This document shows, piece after piece, positions 1-10,873 of a stretch of 64,000 nucleotides of DNA. Source of the DNA: Nocardioides malaquae (GTDB taxonomy: Bacteria > Actinomycetota > Actinomycetes > Propionibacteriales > Nocardioidaceae). The notes below the pieces were generated by a model that did no database searches, was not told the DNA's origin, and saw nothing but the letters and a program-made list of their open reading frames with translations. The number at the start of each line of letters is the position of its first letter. Position 1 is the first letter of the stretch. The position numbers were made by a program, and so were the translations under genes. The stretch is taken from assembly GCF_015070385.1 (NCBI RefSeq), contig NZ_JADCSA010000001.1:62001-126000 (forward strand). The letters are read 5' to 3'.

Positions 1-866
1 AGCTCGTCGTCGGCGAGCATGCCGCGGTCCATGTCGAACCGAGCGAGCTCGGTGTCGAGGAGCGCCAGCAACGACTCGGCCGTCAGTCCGCCCTTGCGAC
101 GCAGGTCGTCGACCCCTTGCTCGGTGAGCGCGACGGGCACGGGACCCGAGGCCGTGTCGTCGACCTGGACGCGTGGCAGCCGACCGCTGCGGGACAGCAG
201 GTGGACCTGGGTCTCGGTGCCGTCGAGCGAGCATGCGATGTCGACGGCAGTGAGCCCGGCGCCCAGGATCGCGACCTTGCGGTGCTCGGCCATCGTGCGC
301 AGCGACCGCGCGAGCGGGTACGGCTGCGCGACGTAGGTGAGGCCGTGCGACGCAAGCGTGACGTCCGGGGTGCTCGACCAGCCGCCCGTGGCGAGGACCA
401 CGGCGTCGGCGCCGACGACCCCGCCCGTGTCGGCCTCGACGTCGACGCCCCTCGCGCTCGGCACGACGCGTGTGGTGGCACCGGGCAGGAGATGCACGCG
501 GACGCCGTTCGCACGGAGGATCCGAAGAGCCCGCGAGAGCGTCGCAGCCAGGTAGTCGCCGTATCGGCTGCGCGGCATGGGCGGATCGTCGGGCGAGCCG
601 AACGTGACTCCCACGGCGTGCGACCAGCCCACGAAGTCGTGGAAGTCGGGCGACAACATGCCGAGCCGACGGTGCGAGGTGTTGATCGAGGCGGAGTCGA
701 CGTCGGCGTCGAAGGCCCGACCACGACCGAGCGCCGTCGGGGTGTCGACGAGCACGACCTCGACCCCGGACCACGCACCGTCGGGCCGTCGCTCCGCGCT
801 GAGCTCAGCGAGGCGAGCGACGGTGAACGTGCCGGCAGCGCCGACCCCGCAAACAACAAACTTCAT
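1..866 (-). CDS. FAD/NAD(P)-binding oxidoreductase-like protein, C-terminus cut off
   Basis: The gene runs off the left edge, so the C-terminus is missing. Reading inward from ATG 866, residues 4-13 form a dinucleotide-binding Gly-x-Gly-x-x-Gly loop (VVCGVGAAGT). An LATGG motif lies near residue 159, and a second Rossmann glycine motif (AILGAGLTAVD) near residue 199. This two-site layout is that of flavoproteins binding FAD and NAD(P)H, in particular the FAD-NAD(P)-binding family often found beside siderophore or amine hydroxylases. The substrate is not known. An in-frame ATG at 890 is an alternative start; a GGGGG stretch favours 866. It is divergent from the CoA-transferase gene at 1162. 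Confidence 0.75.
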   Translation of the reverse strand, partial: MKFVVCGVGAAGTFTVARLAELSAERRPDGAWSGVEVVLVDTPTALGRGRAFDADVDSASINTSHRRLGMLSPDFHDFVGWSHAVGVTFGSPDDPPMPRSRYGDYLAATLSRALRILRANGVRVHLLPGATTRVVPSARGVDVEADTGGVVGADAVVLATGGWSSTPDVTLASHGLTYVAQPYPLARSLRTMAEHRKVAILGAGLTAVDIACSLDGTETQVHLLSRSGRLPRVQVDDTASGPVPVALTEQGVDDLRRKGGLTAESLLALLDTELARFDMDRGMLADDE

Positions 867-1161
867 CGATGTCTGACCCCCGAGAGACATCTGAAAACGT
901 GGTGGCGGTTCATCCGCCGCGCCGAGCATGCCAGACGTCGTGAAGGGGTGGACAAGCCCGCGGCGGGTGATCCTCGTCTCAATGATGGACGGTAGATGAA
1001 TCGTGCGTGGCCCCCGGGCGACGCACCTACAGGCCGAGGAGAGCGCTGCCACCACGACCGACGCCGACCACGACCAGCCCCGTCCTCCACGTGTCCGACC
1101 CCACGTCGCCACGACGCGCGGTCGGCTGCGGGACGCCCGGCACCGTGCCAAGGTGGGGCTC

Positions 1162-2391
1162 GTGCGCACCGTGTCGATCGAAGAACTCACCGCCCTCGTC
1201 GCCGCCCGCGGGCTGGCGAACCCGCGGATCGTGACGAGCGGCAACTTCGCCACTCCCCGGACCACCCTGGCGCCCCTGCTGGCGAGCCTGGAGCAGGCAC
1301 GGCTCAACTGCCTCAACGCCCAACCCGGGCTCGACCTGCACGACGGCATCGTGCCGGAGACTTCCTTCGTGGGCGCAGGGGTGAGGCGCAGCCCGCGACT
1401 GGCCTACGTGCCGGCGCGGCTGTCGACCGTGCCCGGACTCTTCGCCACCGCGCTCCCGCCGGACGTGGTGGTCGTGCACACCACGCTGCCGCGCGACGGT
1501 CGGGTGTCCCTCGGGGTGGAGGTCAACATCATGCCCGCCGCCGTGGAGGCAGCCCGGGCGCGTGGCGCCCTGGTGGTGGCCCAGATGAACCCCCGTATGC
1601 CGTGGACCTTCGGTGACGCTGAGCTGGACCTGGAACTCATCGACGTCGGTGTCGAGGTGGACGAGCCGCTGGCCTCCCACGTCGCCGTGCCCCCGGGTGA
1701 CGACGCCGTGGCCATCGGGTCGCGCGTGGCGGAGGAGGTCCGTGACGGCTCCACCCTCCAGGCCGGCATCGGCGAGGTGCCCGACGCGACCGTGGCCCGA
1801 TTGACCGACCGTCGGGGGCTGCGCATCTGGACCGAGATGTTCTCCGACGGGGTGCTGGCGCTCGAGCGGGCGGGAGTCCTCGACCCGGGCGTCGAGATCG
1901 TCACCTCGTTCGTCTTCGGCAGTGAGGAGCTGTACGCCTGGCTCGACCGCAACCCCCGGGTGCGGTTACGCCGCACCGAGGTCACCAACGCCCCGTCCGT
2001 GATCGCCCAGCAGCCCGGCATGACGTCGATCAACACCGCCCTGCAGGTGGACCTCTTCGACCAGGCCAACGCCTCGCGCATCAACGCCCGCATCTACAGC
2101 GGCTTCGGCGGTCAGACCGACTTCACCGTCGGCGCCACCCACTCCCCCGGTGGCCAGGCCTTCATGGCCCTGCGCTCGTGGCACCCACGGGCCGACGTCT
2201 CCACGATCGTGCCTCTCATCGACGAGCCCGTCACCTCGTTCCAGCACAGCGCGGTGGTCACCGAGCAGGGGCTGGCGCGGATGACGGGGCGTAGCGAGAA
2301 GGAACAGGCCGCCAACCTGATCTCCCACGCCGCCCACCCCGACGTGCGCGACGAGCTCTGGGAGGAGGCCGGCGCTCTGGGACTGGCCTGA
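1162..2391 (+). CDS. acetyl-CoA hydrolase / CoA-transferase family protein
   Basis: Predicted CoA-transferase or acyl-CoA hydrolase of about 409 residues, the usual family size. Visible family signatures are GIGEVPDA (residues ~195-202), the TEMFSDG segment that carries the glutamate expected to form the glutamyl-CoA intermediate, and GFGGQTDF near residue 315. The family includes 4-hydroxybutyrate CoA-transferase and succinyl-CoA:acetate transferase; the substrate cannot be told from sequence. GTG 1162 is chosen because an AGGTGGGG ribosome binding site lies about 8 nt upstream and similarity begins there; the open frame extends further 5' but reads as low-complexity. No partner gene adjoins it. 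Confidence 0.85.
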   Translation: MRTVSIEELTALVAARGLANPRIVTSGNFATPRTTLAPLLASLEQARLNCLNAQPGLDLHDGIVPETSFVGAGVRRSPRLAYVPARLSTVPGLFATALPPDVVVVHTTLPRDGRVSLGVEVNIMPAAVEAARARGALVVAQMNPRMPWTFGDAELDLELIDVGVEVDEPLASHVAVPPGDDAVAIGSRVAEEVRDGSTLQAGIGEVPDATVARLTDRRGLRIWTEMFSDGVLALERAGVLDPGVEIVTSFVFGSEELYAWLDRNPRVRLRRTEVTNAPSVIAQQPGMTSINTALQVDLFDQANASRINARIYSGFGGQTDFTVGATHSPGGQAFMALRSWHPRADVSTIVPLIDEPVTSFQHSAVVTEQGLARMTGRSEKEQAANLISHAAHPDVRDELWEEAGALGLA

Positions 2392-2417
2392 GGTTCGGCT
2401 CCGAGAGCGACACGAAG

Positions 2418-2440
2418 TTGTCGGTGCTCGCTGGTTGGGT
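2418..2440 (+). promoter_or_regulatory. DNA-damage promoter of the RecA-independent (PafBC) type
   Basis: TTGTCGGTG at 2418-2426, an 8-nt spacer and TTGGGT at 2435-2440 match the known mycobacterial RecA-independent damage-promoter consensus tTGTCRgtg-N8-TAnnnT, apart from T for A at the second -10 base. Six bases separate the -10 from ATG 2447, so transcription would begin at or beside the start codon. It controls the DUF222-HNH gene. Confidence 0.6.
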
Positions 2441-2446
2441 CGAGTC

Positions 2447-3907
2447 ATGGACGCCACCACCACCGTTGCCCCCGAGCTGGGTGACCTGACCGCCGCCGAG
2501 CTGCTCGGTGCGGCTCGTGAGCGACGCTCGGTGGTGCAGCGAGGCGAGGCCGACCTCCTGGCGATCGCGTACGAGTGGGCCGTGGCGCATCTTGCTGACG
2601 AGGACGGTTGGAACGCGGCCACGTTCCACCACCCACTGGGTGATGAGCCGATCTCGGGTGACGGCACCCCGTTGGTGGCGGAGTTCTGCATCCCCGAGCT
2701 CGGGGCTGCGTTGGGGATCTCCACCGACGCGGCGAAGAAGCTGATCGGTCAGGCGATCGAGATGGTCCACCGTCTGCCGCGGGTGTGGCGCCGGGTGCAG
2801 TCCGGCTTGGTGCCGGTATGGCGGGCCAAGCAGGTGGCTGAGGCCACGATCCACTGTGACCCGGCCCTGACGCCGGAGGCGATGGCGTGGATCGACGCGC
2901 AGATGGCGCCGTTCCTGGAGAAGATCGGTCGCGCGCAGATGGAGCGGATCGTGGCGCAGGCGATCGAGCTGTACGGTCTGGCGGCGGCGCAGGAGCCACC
3001 CCGGGATGAGGACAACGACGGCCGGTTCGTCCACATCCACACCCCGATCGGACCGTTCGCGGGGTCGATGCGCATCGAGGCCGAGGTCTCGAACGCTGAC
3101 GGCCACGACCTGGCCCAGGCGCTGTCGGTGGGGGCAGCGGCACTCAAGGCCGGTGGCTCCACTGCCTCGCTGGACGTGCGGCGGTCGATGGCGCTGGGCG
3201 AGCTGGCGCGGCAACAGACCTCCCTCGACCTGGCCGGTGCGGACGCCGATCCCACGGGGGATGACGTTGGCGCTGGCGTCGATGGCGGCGCAGGCGGAGC
3301 TGACACTGCGGCTGGCACCACTGACTCCGCCGACGGAACGGTGCAGCGCAAGGCCCGGCGGGTCGACCTGCACCTGCACTTCACCGCCGAGGTCCAGCCC
3401 GACGGCACCACCGGCATCAACCCGATCGGATTCCTGGAGAACGGCCAGAAACTGGCCCTGCTGTCCCAGGTCCGGTCATGGGTGCGGGGCACGCACACCG
3501 AGGTGCGGATCCTGCCGGTGATCGACCTCAACACCCAGCTCTCCACGAGCAGGTACGAACCCACCGACCGGCTCCGACGCCAGGTCATTCTCCGGGACCG
3601 CACCTGCGTCTTCCCGTGGTGCACCAGACCAGCCAGGTCCTGCGACCTCGACCACGTCGAACCCTTCGACCACGACGCAGGCGGAGAAGGCCGCCCACAA
3701 CCAGGGCCTACCGCAACCCATAACCTGGCCGCCCTCTGTCGCAGTCACCACCGACTCAAGACTCACACCGGCTGGCGCCTCACCTCACCCGCCAGCGGGG
3801 TCTTCGAGTGGACCAGCCCCCACGGCCAACGCTTCCGCCGCGACCGCCACGGCACCACTGACCTCGCCCGGGCAGGTCTCACGCGGCCCGTTCCCATGCC
3901 TCCCTGA
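2447..3907 (+). CDS. DUF222 / 13E12-repeat family HNH nuclease-domain protein
   Basis: A 486-residue member of the DUF222 (13E12) family. The long N-terminal helical DUF222 region is followed by a C-terminal HNH domain: RDRTCVFPWC, then CDLDHVEPFDH, then HNLAALCRSHHRLKTH, giving the Cys pairs, the His of the first strand and the final His expected of a zinc-stabilised beta-beta-alpha-metal nuclease fold. Residues ~275-300 are an Ala/Gly/Asp-rich linker. ATG 2447 is preferred over TTG 2435 because it sits 6 nt after the -10 of a DNA-damage promoter. Family members are abundant and repetitive in actinobacteria; the biological role is unclear. Its 3' end overlaps the convergent gene below by 29 bp. 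Confidence 0.9.
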   Translation: MDATTTVAPELGDLTAAELLGAARERRSVVQRGEADLLAIAYEWAVAHLADEDGWNAATFHHPLGDEPISGDGTPLVAEFCIPELGAALGISTDAAKKLIGQAIEMVHRLPRVWRRVQSGLVPVWRAKQVAEATIHCDPALTPEAMAWIDAQMAPFLEKIGRAQMERIVAQAIELYGLAAAQEPPRDEDNDGRFVHIHTPIGPFAGSMRIEAEVSNADGHDLAQALSVGAAALKAGGSTASLDVRRSMALGELARQQTSLDLAGADADPTGDDVGAGVDGGAGGADTAAGTTDSADGTVQRKARRVDLHLHFTAEVQPDGTTGINPIGFLENGQKLALLSQVRSWVRGTHTEVRILPVIDLNTQLSTSRYEPTDRLRRQVILRDRTCVFPWCTRPARSCDLDHVEPFDHDAGGEGRPQPGPTATHNLAALCRSHHRLKTHTGWRLTSPASGVFEWTSPHGQRFRRDRHGTTDLARAGLTRPVPMPP

Positions 3908-4244
3908 TCCACGCGCTCACCTCGTCGTCGACGTCCTCCCGACGCCAGAGCTCCAGGTGGTGCATCCAGTGTCCGGGCGAAGGCTCGACCACCTCCTTGA
4001 ACCGTGGCGAGTCCACCCGTCGCGACAGCGCGAGCGACAGGACCGCGGGCACCGGGTTGGCAACGTACTGGCCCGGACGCCACACGTAGGCGAAGCCGCG
4101 CCGCCGACGCACGGCGACCTGGCTCCTCGACACCGCCACCGTCACCCCGGGCAGGGCGCTCGCCATGTCGAGCACCGCGAGGCAGCAAGCCAGCCCGTCC
4201 GGGTGCCCGTCGAAGAACTTCTCGACGTCGACGTCCCCGGACAT
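3879..4244 (-). CDS. DUF5655-type protein downstream of pyrC
   Basis: A 121-residue soluble protein. The layout (an N-terminal FFDGHPDG helix, a basic strand pair around residues 45-60, then HWMHHLELWRREDVDDEV and a C-terminal WIREAWE helix) matches DUF5655 proteins, which have no established function. ATG 4244 lies 10 nt past the stop of pyrC with a GCGGGG ribosome binding site in between, so it is probably the last gene of the pyr transcript. Carbamoyl-phosphate synthase genes often follow pyrC in actinobacteria and are absent here. The family call is moderately sure; a link to pyrimidines is positional only. Confidence 0.75.
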   Translation of the reverse strand: MSGDVDVEKFFDGHPDGLACCLAVLDMASALPGVTVAVSRSQVAVRRRRGFAYVWRPGQYVANPVPAVLSLALSRRVDSPRFKEVVEPSPGHWMHHLELWRREDVDDEVSAWIREAWERAA

Positions 4245-4254
4245 CCGACCCCGC

Positions 4255-5540
4255 TCAGGCCAGGGCGCCGTCGCGGACGGTGACCTTGCCGGCGTACACG
4301 GTGTGCACGACCCGGGAAGAGAGCTCACGGCCGTGCCACGGGTTGTTGCGCGACAGCGACACCGACTCCGAACGGTCGACCGTGGTGGTGGCGGTCGGGT
4401 CCACCAACGTCACGTGGGCGGCGTCGCCCGGAGCGAGCTGACCGCCCTGGTCGTCGAGCCCGGCGATCCGCGCGGGGTTGCGCGACATCACGCGGGCCAC
4501 GTCGTTCCAGTCGAAGTCGTCGTCCATCACGGTGCGCACGACGCCGAGAGCGGTCTCCAGCCCCAGCATCCCGAAGGCCGCGTCCGCGAATGCGTGCTCC
4601 TTGTCGTGGCGGGCGTGCGGTGCGTGGTCCGTGGCGACGGCGTCGATGGTGCCGTCAGCCAGTGCCGCACGCAGCGCCTCCACGTCCTCGGTGGGACGCA
4701 GCGGCGGGTTGACCTTGTAGACGGGGTCGTAGCCCACGAGCAGGTCGGTGGTCAGCGCCAGGTGGTGAGGCGTGACCTCGCACGTGACGTCGATGCCCTG
4801 GGCCTTGGCCCACCGGATGACCTCGATCGACCCCGCGGAGGACACGTGGGCGACGTGGACGCGCGAACCCGTGTGCTTGGCCAGCATCACGTCGCGGGCG
4901 ACGACGACCTCCTCCGCGATCCCGGGCCACCCCGGGAGTCCCAGCCGACCGGAGACCTCGCCCTCGTGGCAGCAGGCCGACGGGCCCGCCAGCGCCGGGT
5001 CCTGGGAGTGCTGCGAGACCACACCACCGAATGCCTTGACGTACTCCACCGCCCGGCGCATCACGCGGGCGTCGTGCACGCACTTGCCGTCATCGGAGAA
5101 CACCCGGACCTTGGCGGCGGAGCGCGCCATCAGCCCCAGCTCCGCGAGCTCCTCACCGGCGAGGCCCTTGGTGACGGCGCCCACGGGCTGCACGTCGACC
5201 AGGCCGGCCTGACGGCCCAGCTCCCACACCCGCAGCGCCGCCTCGGCGGTGTCAGTGACGGGGTTGGTGTTCGCCATCGCGAGCACCGCGGTGTAGCCAC
5301 CGATCGCCGCGGCCTGCGACCCCGTGAGCACGGTTTCGGCGTCCTCGCGTCCGGGTTGGCGCAGGTGGGTGTGCAGGTCGACGAGGCCGGGCAAGGCGAC
5401 GAGGCCGTCGGCGTCGAGGGTCTCGGTGCCCGACGGCGCCTCGGACGCAGCGGCAGCGCCGACAGCGGCGACACGACCGTCGACGACCAGCAGGTCGGCG
5501 GTCTCGGTGCCGAACAGCGCGGCCCCCTTGATCAGCAGGC

Positions 5541-5544
<4 letters not shown>
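4255..5544 (-). CDS. pyrC: dihydroorotase
   Basis: Dihydroorotase (429 residues) cyclises N-carbamoyl-aspartate to dihydroorotate in de novo pyrimidine synthesis. The class I amidohydrolase signature [12 protein letters not shown] near residue 55 gives the HxH zinc ligands, and ATDHAPH near residue 300 holds the catalytic Asp-His. Further metal-binding His residues occur in SQHSQDP and [11 protein letters not shown]. Its ATG overlaps the pyrB stop by 4 nt, so the two are translationally coupled. Confidence 0.97.
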
Positions 5545-7102
<1,558 letters not shown>

Positions 7103-7144
7103 CCAGCGGCTCACCTGCGGCGGTGACCGAGCAGGCGAGGGTGG

Positions 7145-7963
7145 TCACCGGTCCAGGTGCCGGGCGCGGGCGAAGTTGAAGAGGCCGTAGCAGGCCAGCC
7201 CCGCAGCGATGACGGCCAGTAGGAACGGGCCGAAGGGCTGCTCGAGCACCGTACGCAAGGCGTCGTCGAGCCCCTTGTCCTTCTTCCCGCTGTGCGTCCA
7301 GCCCGCGTGCACCACCAGGATGCCGACGATGCCGATCGAGACACCCTTGGCGACGTAGCCCACGCGCCCGAACCAGCGGTAGACCTCGCCGACCTCCCCC
7401 GACCTGCCCTCGGCGTCGAGGTGCTGCATGAAGGCGTCGCTCCACCCGCGGTAGGCCGTCCACCCCGCATACGCCAGGACCAGCAGACCCGCCACGACCA
7501 CCAGCACCTGTCCGCCGGGCCAGTTGAGGACGGTGGCGGTCATCGAGCGCCCACCTCCCCCACCGCCGCCCGTCACGGTCCGCAGGGCGGTGAACGCCAG
7601 GGTGGCGTACAGGACGGCCTTCAACCCGGAGGCGGCACGCTTGCGCCAACGGTCGGAGCCCTCATCCTCCTCCGTGTGCCCGGCCACAGCCTCGACCAGG
7701 CGCCACAGCACCAGGAACACGAGTCCCACTGCGACCGCCCAGAGGGCCACCTCGCCGAAGGGCTGGGAGGCGAGCTCGGCGAAGGCCCCCTTGCTGGAGG
7801 CCTCCCGCCTCGATCCGCCGAAGGCGAGCTGGAGCGCGACCCACGCAATGAGCAGATGGACCACCCCGTACGCGACGAGACCCGCGCGCGCGAGGTGGTC
7901 CATCCATGCACTGCGGTGGGCCTGTCCACCGCGAGACCTGAGGCTGCTGACGACGTCGTTCAC
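7145..7963 (-). CDS. DUF1206 integral membrane protein
   Basis: About 272 residues with six predicted membrane spans arranged as three related pairs (AGLVAYGVVHLLIAW..., then GLKAVLYATLAFTAL..., then RVGYVAKGVSIGIVG...), the internal triplication typical of DUF1206. A Gly/Ser loop follows span 3. The function of the family is unknown. The start is uncertain: GTG 7963 is chosen, TTG 7996 and ATG 7903 are alternatives, and similarity begins at about residue 22 of the chosen form. It lies upstream of pyrR on the same strand but is separated by 111 nt with its own promoter signals for pyrR. Confidence 0.8.
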   Translation of the reverse strand: MNDVVSSLRSRGGQAHRSAWMDHLARAGLVAYGVVHLLIAWVALQLAFGGSRREASSKGAFAELASQPFGEVALWAVAVGLVFLVLWRLVEAVAGHTEEDEGSDRWRKRAASGLKAVLYATLAFTALRTVTGGGGGGGRSMTATVLNWPGGQVLVVVAGLLVLAYAGWTAYRGWSDAFMQHLDAEGRSGEVGEVYRWFGRVGYVAKGVSIGIVGILVVHAGWTHSGKKDKGLDDALRTVLEQPFGPFLLAVIAAGLACYGLFNFARARHLDR

Positions 7964-8050
7964 CCCACGTGAGTTCCCACTCAGCGGGCCGCCCAACCCC
8001 CCGTCGGGGACCCCGGGCGCCGTCGATCCCGAGGAGTCAGCAGCAGCACG

Positions 8051-9343
8051 TCACTGGGTCGGCGCCTTCTCCAGGATCGCCACGACTCCCTGTCCGCCCG
8101 CGGCGCAGATCGAGATCAGGCCGCGGCCCGACCCCTTCTGGTCGAGCAGCTTGGCCAGCACGGGCACGATGCGGCCACCCGTGGCGGCGAAGGGGTGCGC
8201 GGCGGCCAACGACGAACCGTTGACGTTGAGCTTGTCGCGGTCGATCGCACCCAGGGGCTCGTCCAGCCCCAGCCGCTCGGAGCAGAAGACGGGCGACTCC
8301 CAGGCCTTCAGCGTGGAGAGCACCTGGGAGGCGAAGGCCTCGTGGATCTCGTAGTAGTCGAAGTCCTGGAGGGTGAGGCCCTCGCGCTGGAGCATGCGCG
8401 CCACCGCGTAGGCGGGGGCCATGAGCAGTCCCTCGTTGCCGTTGACGTAGTCGACGGCCGCGGTCTCGGATGCGGTGATGTAGGCCAGCACGGGCAGGCC
8501 ACGCTCCTTGGCCCACTCCTCCGAGGCGAGCAGCACGGCCGAGGCGCCGTCGGAGAGCGGCGTGGAGTTGCCGGCCGTCATCGTGGCGGCGGCCCCCTTG
8601 CCGAAGACCGGCTTCAGCTTCGCGAGCTTCTCCACCGAGGAGTCGGGGCGCATGTTGGTGTCACGCTCCACGCCACGGAAGGGGGTCACGAGGTCGTCGT
8701 GGAAACCCTCCTCCCACGACCGGGCGAGGTTCTGGTGCGAGCGGGCAGCGAGCTCGTCCTGCTCCTCACGCCCGATGTTCCACTCCAGGGCCGTGAGGGC
8801 CTGGTGCTCGCCCATGGAGAGGCGCGTGCGCGGCTCCCCGTTCTGCGGGATGTCGAGCCCGATGTCACCGGGTCGGATCTGGCCCAGCGCGGTGAGCTTG
8901 CCCTTGGTGTCGCGCGCCTGGTTGACCTTCATCAGCTTCTTGCGCAGCTTGTCGCTGACCGCCACGGGGGCATCGGAGGTGGTGTCGGAGCCGCCCGCGA
9001 TGCCCACCTCGATCTGGCCGAGCGCGATCTTGTTGGCCACCTGGATGACGGCCTGCAGGCCGGTGCCACACGCCTGCTGGAGGTCCGTCGCGGGGCTCGT
9101 GGGGTCGAGCTTGGAGCCCAGCACGCACTCGCGCGTGAGGTTGAAGTCACGGGAGTGCTTGAGCACGGCTCCGGCGACGACCTCACCGACACGCACTCCC
9201 TCGAGGCCGAACCGGGTGACGAGGCCGTCGATCGCGGCGGTGAGCATCTCCTGGTTGGAGGCGTCGGAGTAGACGGTGTTGGACCGGGCGAACGGGATCC
9301 GGTTGCCTCCGATGACGGCAACGCGGCGGGTCTGGGCCTGCAT
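8051..9343 (-). CDS. fadA2: acetyl-CoA C-acyltransferase (thiolase), FadA2/FadI-like
   Basis: A 430-residue degradative-type thiolase cleaving 3-ketoacyl-CoA. The nucleophilic Cys lies in QQACGTGLQA, the His of HEAFASQV is present, and the second catalytic Cys is in CAAGGQG near the C-terminus. The usual GHP motif before the active-site His reads AHPFAATG. ATG 9343 has an AAGGAG site 8 nt upstream. It is divergent from a fabG4-htdX pair, the same arrangement as Rv0243, Rv0242c and Rv0241c of M. tuberculosis, so the set probably serves one acyl-CoA pathway. Confidence 0.93.
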   Translation of the reverse strand: MQAQTRRVAVIGGNRIPFARSNTVYSDASNQEMLTAAIDGLVTRFGLEGVRVGEVVAGAVLKHSRDFNLTRECVLGSKLDPTSPATDLQQACGTGLQAVIQVANKIALGQIEVGIAGGSDTTSDAPVAVSDKLRKKLMKVNQARDTKGKLTALGQIRPGDIGLDIPQNGEPRTRLSMGEHQALTALEWNIGREEQDELAARSHQNLARSWEEGFHDDLVTPFRGVERDTNMRPDSSVEKLAKLKPVFGKGAAATMTAGNSTPLSDGASAVLLASEEWAKERGLPVLAYITASETAAVDYVNGNEGLLMAPAYAVARMLQREGLTLQDFDYYEIHEAFASQVLSTLKAWESPVFCSERLGLDEPLGAIDRDKLNVNGSSLAAAHPFAATGGRIVPVLAKLLDQKGSGRGLISICAAGGQGVVAILEKAPTQ

Positions 9344-9431
9344 CACGGGTCTCCTTGGTCGTGGCTGGACGATCGAGAACGGACGGGGACGTCCCCCGGG
9401 CGCACATGGTGGACGTCGTTGGTGGAACGTT

Positions 9432-9452
9432 GAGTTACACCTAGAGTTACAC
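9432..9452. promoter_or_regulatory. direct repeat in the fadA2/fabG4 divergent promoter region
   Basis: GAGTTACAC occurs at 9432-9440 and again at 9444-9452, a 12-bp period placing both copies on nearly the same DNA face. Two looser copies, GTTGCAC, follow at 9461-9467 and 9483-9489. TAGAGT at 9442-9447 could be a -10 for fabG4. The cluster suggests a binding site for a regulator shared by the two divergent units; which one is unknown. Confidence 0.4.
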
Positions 9453-9537
9453 GACGAAGGGTTGCACACCACGCACAGCGGGGTTGCACTGTCCACGACT
9501 CAGCCGAGTCACGAGCCACACCGGAGGTCCCAGACCC

Positions 9538-10872
9538 ATGAGCGACCGCTACCAGGGATTCGTCTCCTCGCCCATCGGCAAGTTCCTCGTCAAGAACCTG
9601 GGACTGCCGAACCCGACCCGCCTCGAGCGGTGGAGCGACGGGGCCCCCTTCGTCTCCGGCACCGTGCTGGTCGGAGGCACCGGCCGCCTCGCCCCGCAGC
9701 TGGTCGCCCAGCTGAAGGACCTCGAGGTCACCGCCACCGACAGCGACGCCGACGGCGCCACCTACAAGGGCCTCGTCTTCGACGCCACCGGCCTTGAGAC
9801 GCCCGATGCACTGGTGGCCCTGCGCGAGTTCTTCACCCCCGTGATGCGCCGACTCGAGAGCAACCCCCGGGTCGTCGTGCTCGGCACGCCTCCCGAGCTG
9901 CTCGACGGTGACGCCCGCATCGCCCAGCGCGCCCTCGAGGGATTCACCCGGTCGTTGGGCAAGGAGATCGGCCGCGGCGGCACCGTCCAGCTCGTGTACG
10001 TCGCCCCCGGCGCCGAGCGCGCCGCCGACTCCACCCTCTCCTTCTTCCTCTCCCCCAAGTCGGCCTACGTCTCCGGGCAGGTCGTGCGCATCGGCACCGG
10101 AGGACGTACCGACGCCCACCAGGTGCCCGACCTGCGGCGCCCGCTGGCCGGCAAGGTGGCCCTGGTCACCGGCGCGAGCCGCGGGATCGGTGCAGAGATC
10201 GCCCGCGTGCTGCACCGCGACGGCGCCACCGTGGTCGGGGTCGACGTGCCCCAGGCGGCCAGCGACCTGGTGGAGCTCATGCAGGAGCTCGAGGGCGACC
10301 ACATCGCCCTCGACATCACCCACCCCGACGCCGCGCAGCGCATCGCCCACCACCTCGCCACCGAGCACGGCGGGGTCGACGTGGTCGTGCACAACGCCGG
10401 CATCACCCGGGACAAGAAGCTGGCCAACATGGCCGACGACCGGTGGAACAGCGTCATGGCGGTCAACCTCACCGCACCCGCGACCATCACGCGCGAGCTG
10501 CTGGTCCAGGGCGTGGTCAACCCGAACGGCCGCATCATCGGGGTCTCCTCGATCGCCGGCATCGCGGGCAACGTCGGACAGACGAACTACGCCGCCTCCA
10601 AGGCCGGCGTCATCGGCTGGGTGCAGGACCTCGCCGACGAGCTCACCGACGGCATCACCGTCAACGCCGTGGCCCCCGGCTTCATCATCACCCAGATGAC
10701 CGCGGCCGTGCCGTTCGCGACCCGCGAGGTGGGCCAGCGCCTCAACGCGATGTCACAGGGCGGCCTGCCGGTCGACGTGGCCGAAGCCATCGCCTGGTAT
10801 GCCTCCCCCGGCTCCACCGCGGTCAACGGCAACGTCGTCCGCGTGTGCGGCCAGATGATGCTGGGCGCCTGA
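9538..10872 (+). CDS. fabG4: high-molecular-weight 3-oxoacyl reductase (FabG4-like SDR)
   Basis: A 444-residue short-chain dehydrogenase of the long FabG type. An N-terminal non-catalytic Rossmann-like domain (residues ~1-205) is followed by a classical SDR domain: VTGASRGIGAE cofactor loop near 212, NAGITRD near 287, catalytic Ser in VSSIAGIAG and Tyr-x-x-x-Lys in NYAASKAG near 350. Family members reduce 3-ketoacyl-CoA with NAD(H). A CGGAGG ribosome binding site precedes ATG 9538. The htdX-like gene starts 1 nt past its stop, so the two form an operon for reduction and dehydration of 3-oxoacyl-CoA. Confidence 0.92.
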   Translation: MSDRYQGFVSSPIGKFLVKNLGLPNPTRLERWSDGAPFVSGTVLVGGTGRLAPQLVAQLKDLEVTATDSDADGATYKGLVFDATGLETPDALVALREFFTPVMRRLESNPRVVVLGTPPELLDGDARIAQRALEGFTRSLGKEIGRGGTVQLVYVAPGAERAADSTLSFFLSPKSAYVSGQVVRIGTGGRTDAHQVPDLRRPLAGKVALVTGASRGIGAEIARVLHRDGATVVGVDVPQAASDLVELMQELEGDHIALDITHPDAAQRIAHHLATEHGGVDVVVHNAGITRDKKLANMADDRWNSVMAVNLTAPATITRELLVQGVVNPNGRIIGVSSIAGIAGNVGQTNYAASKAGVIGWVQDLADELTDGITVNAVAPGFIITQMTAAVPFATREVGQRLNAMSQGGLPVDVAEAIAWYASPGSTAVNGNVVRVCGQMMLGA

Positions 10873-10873
10873 G

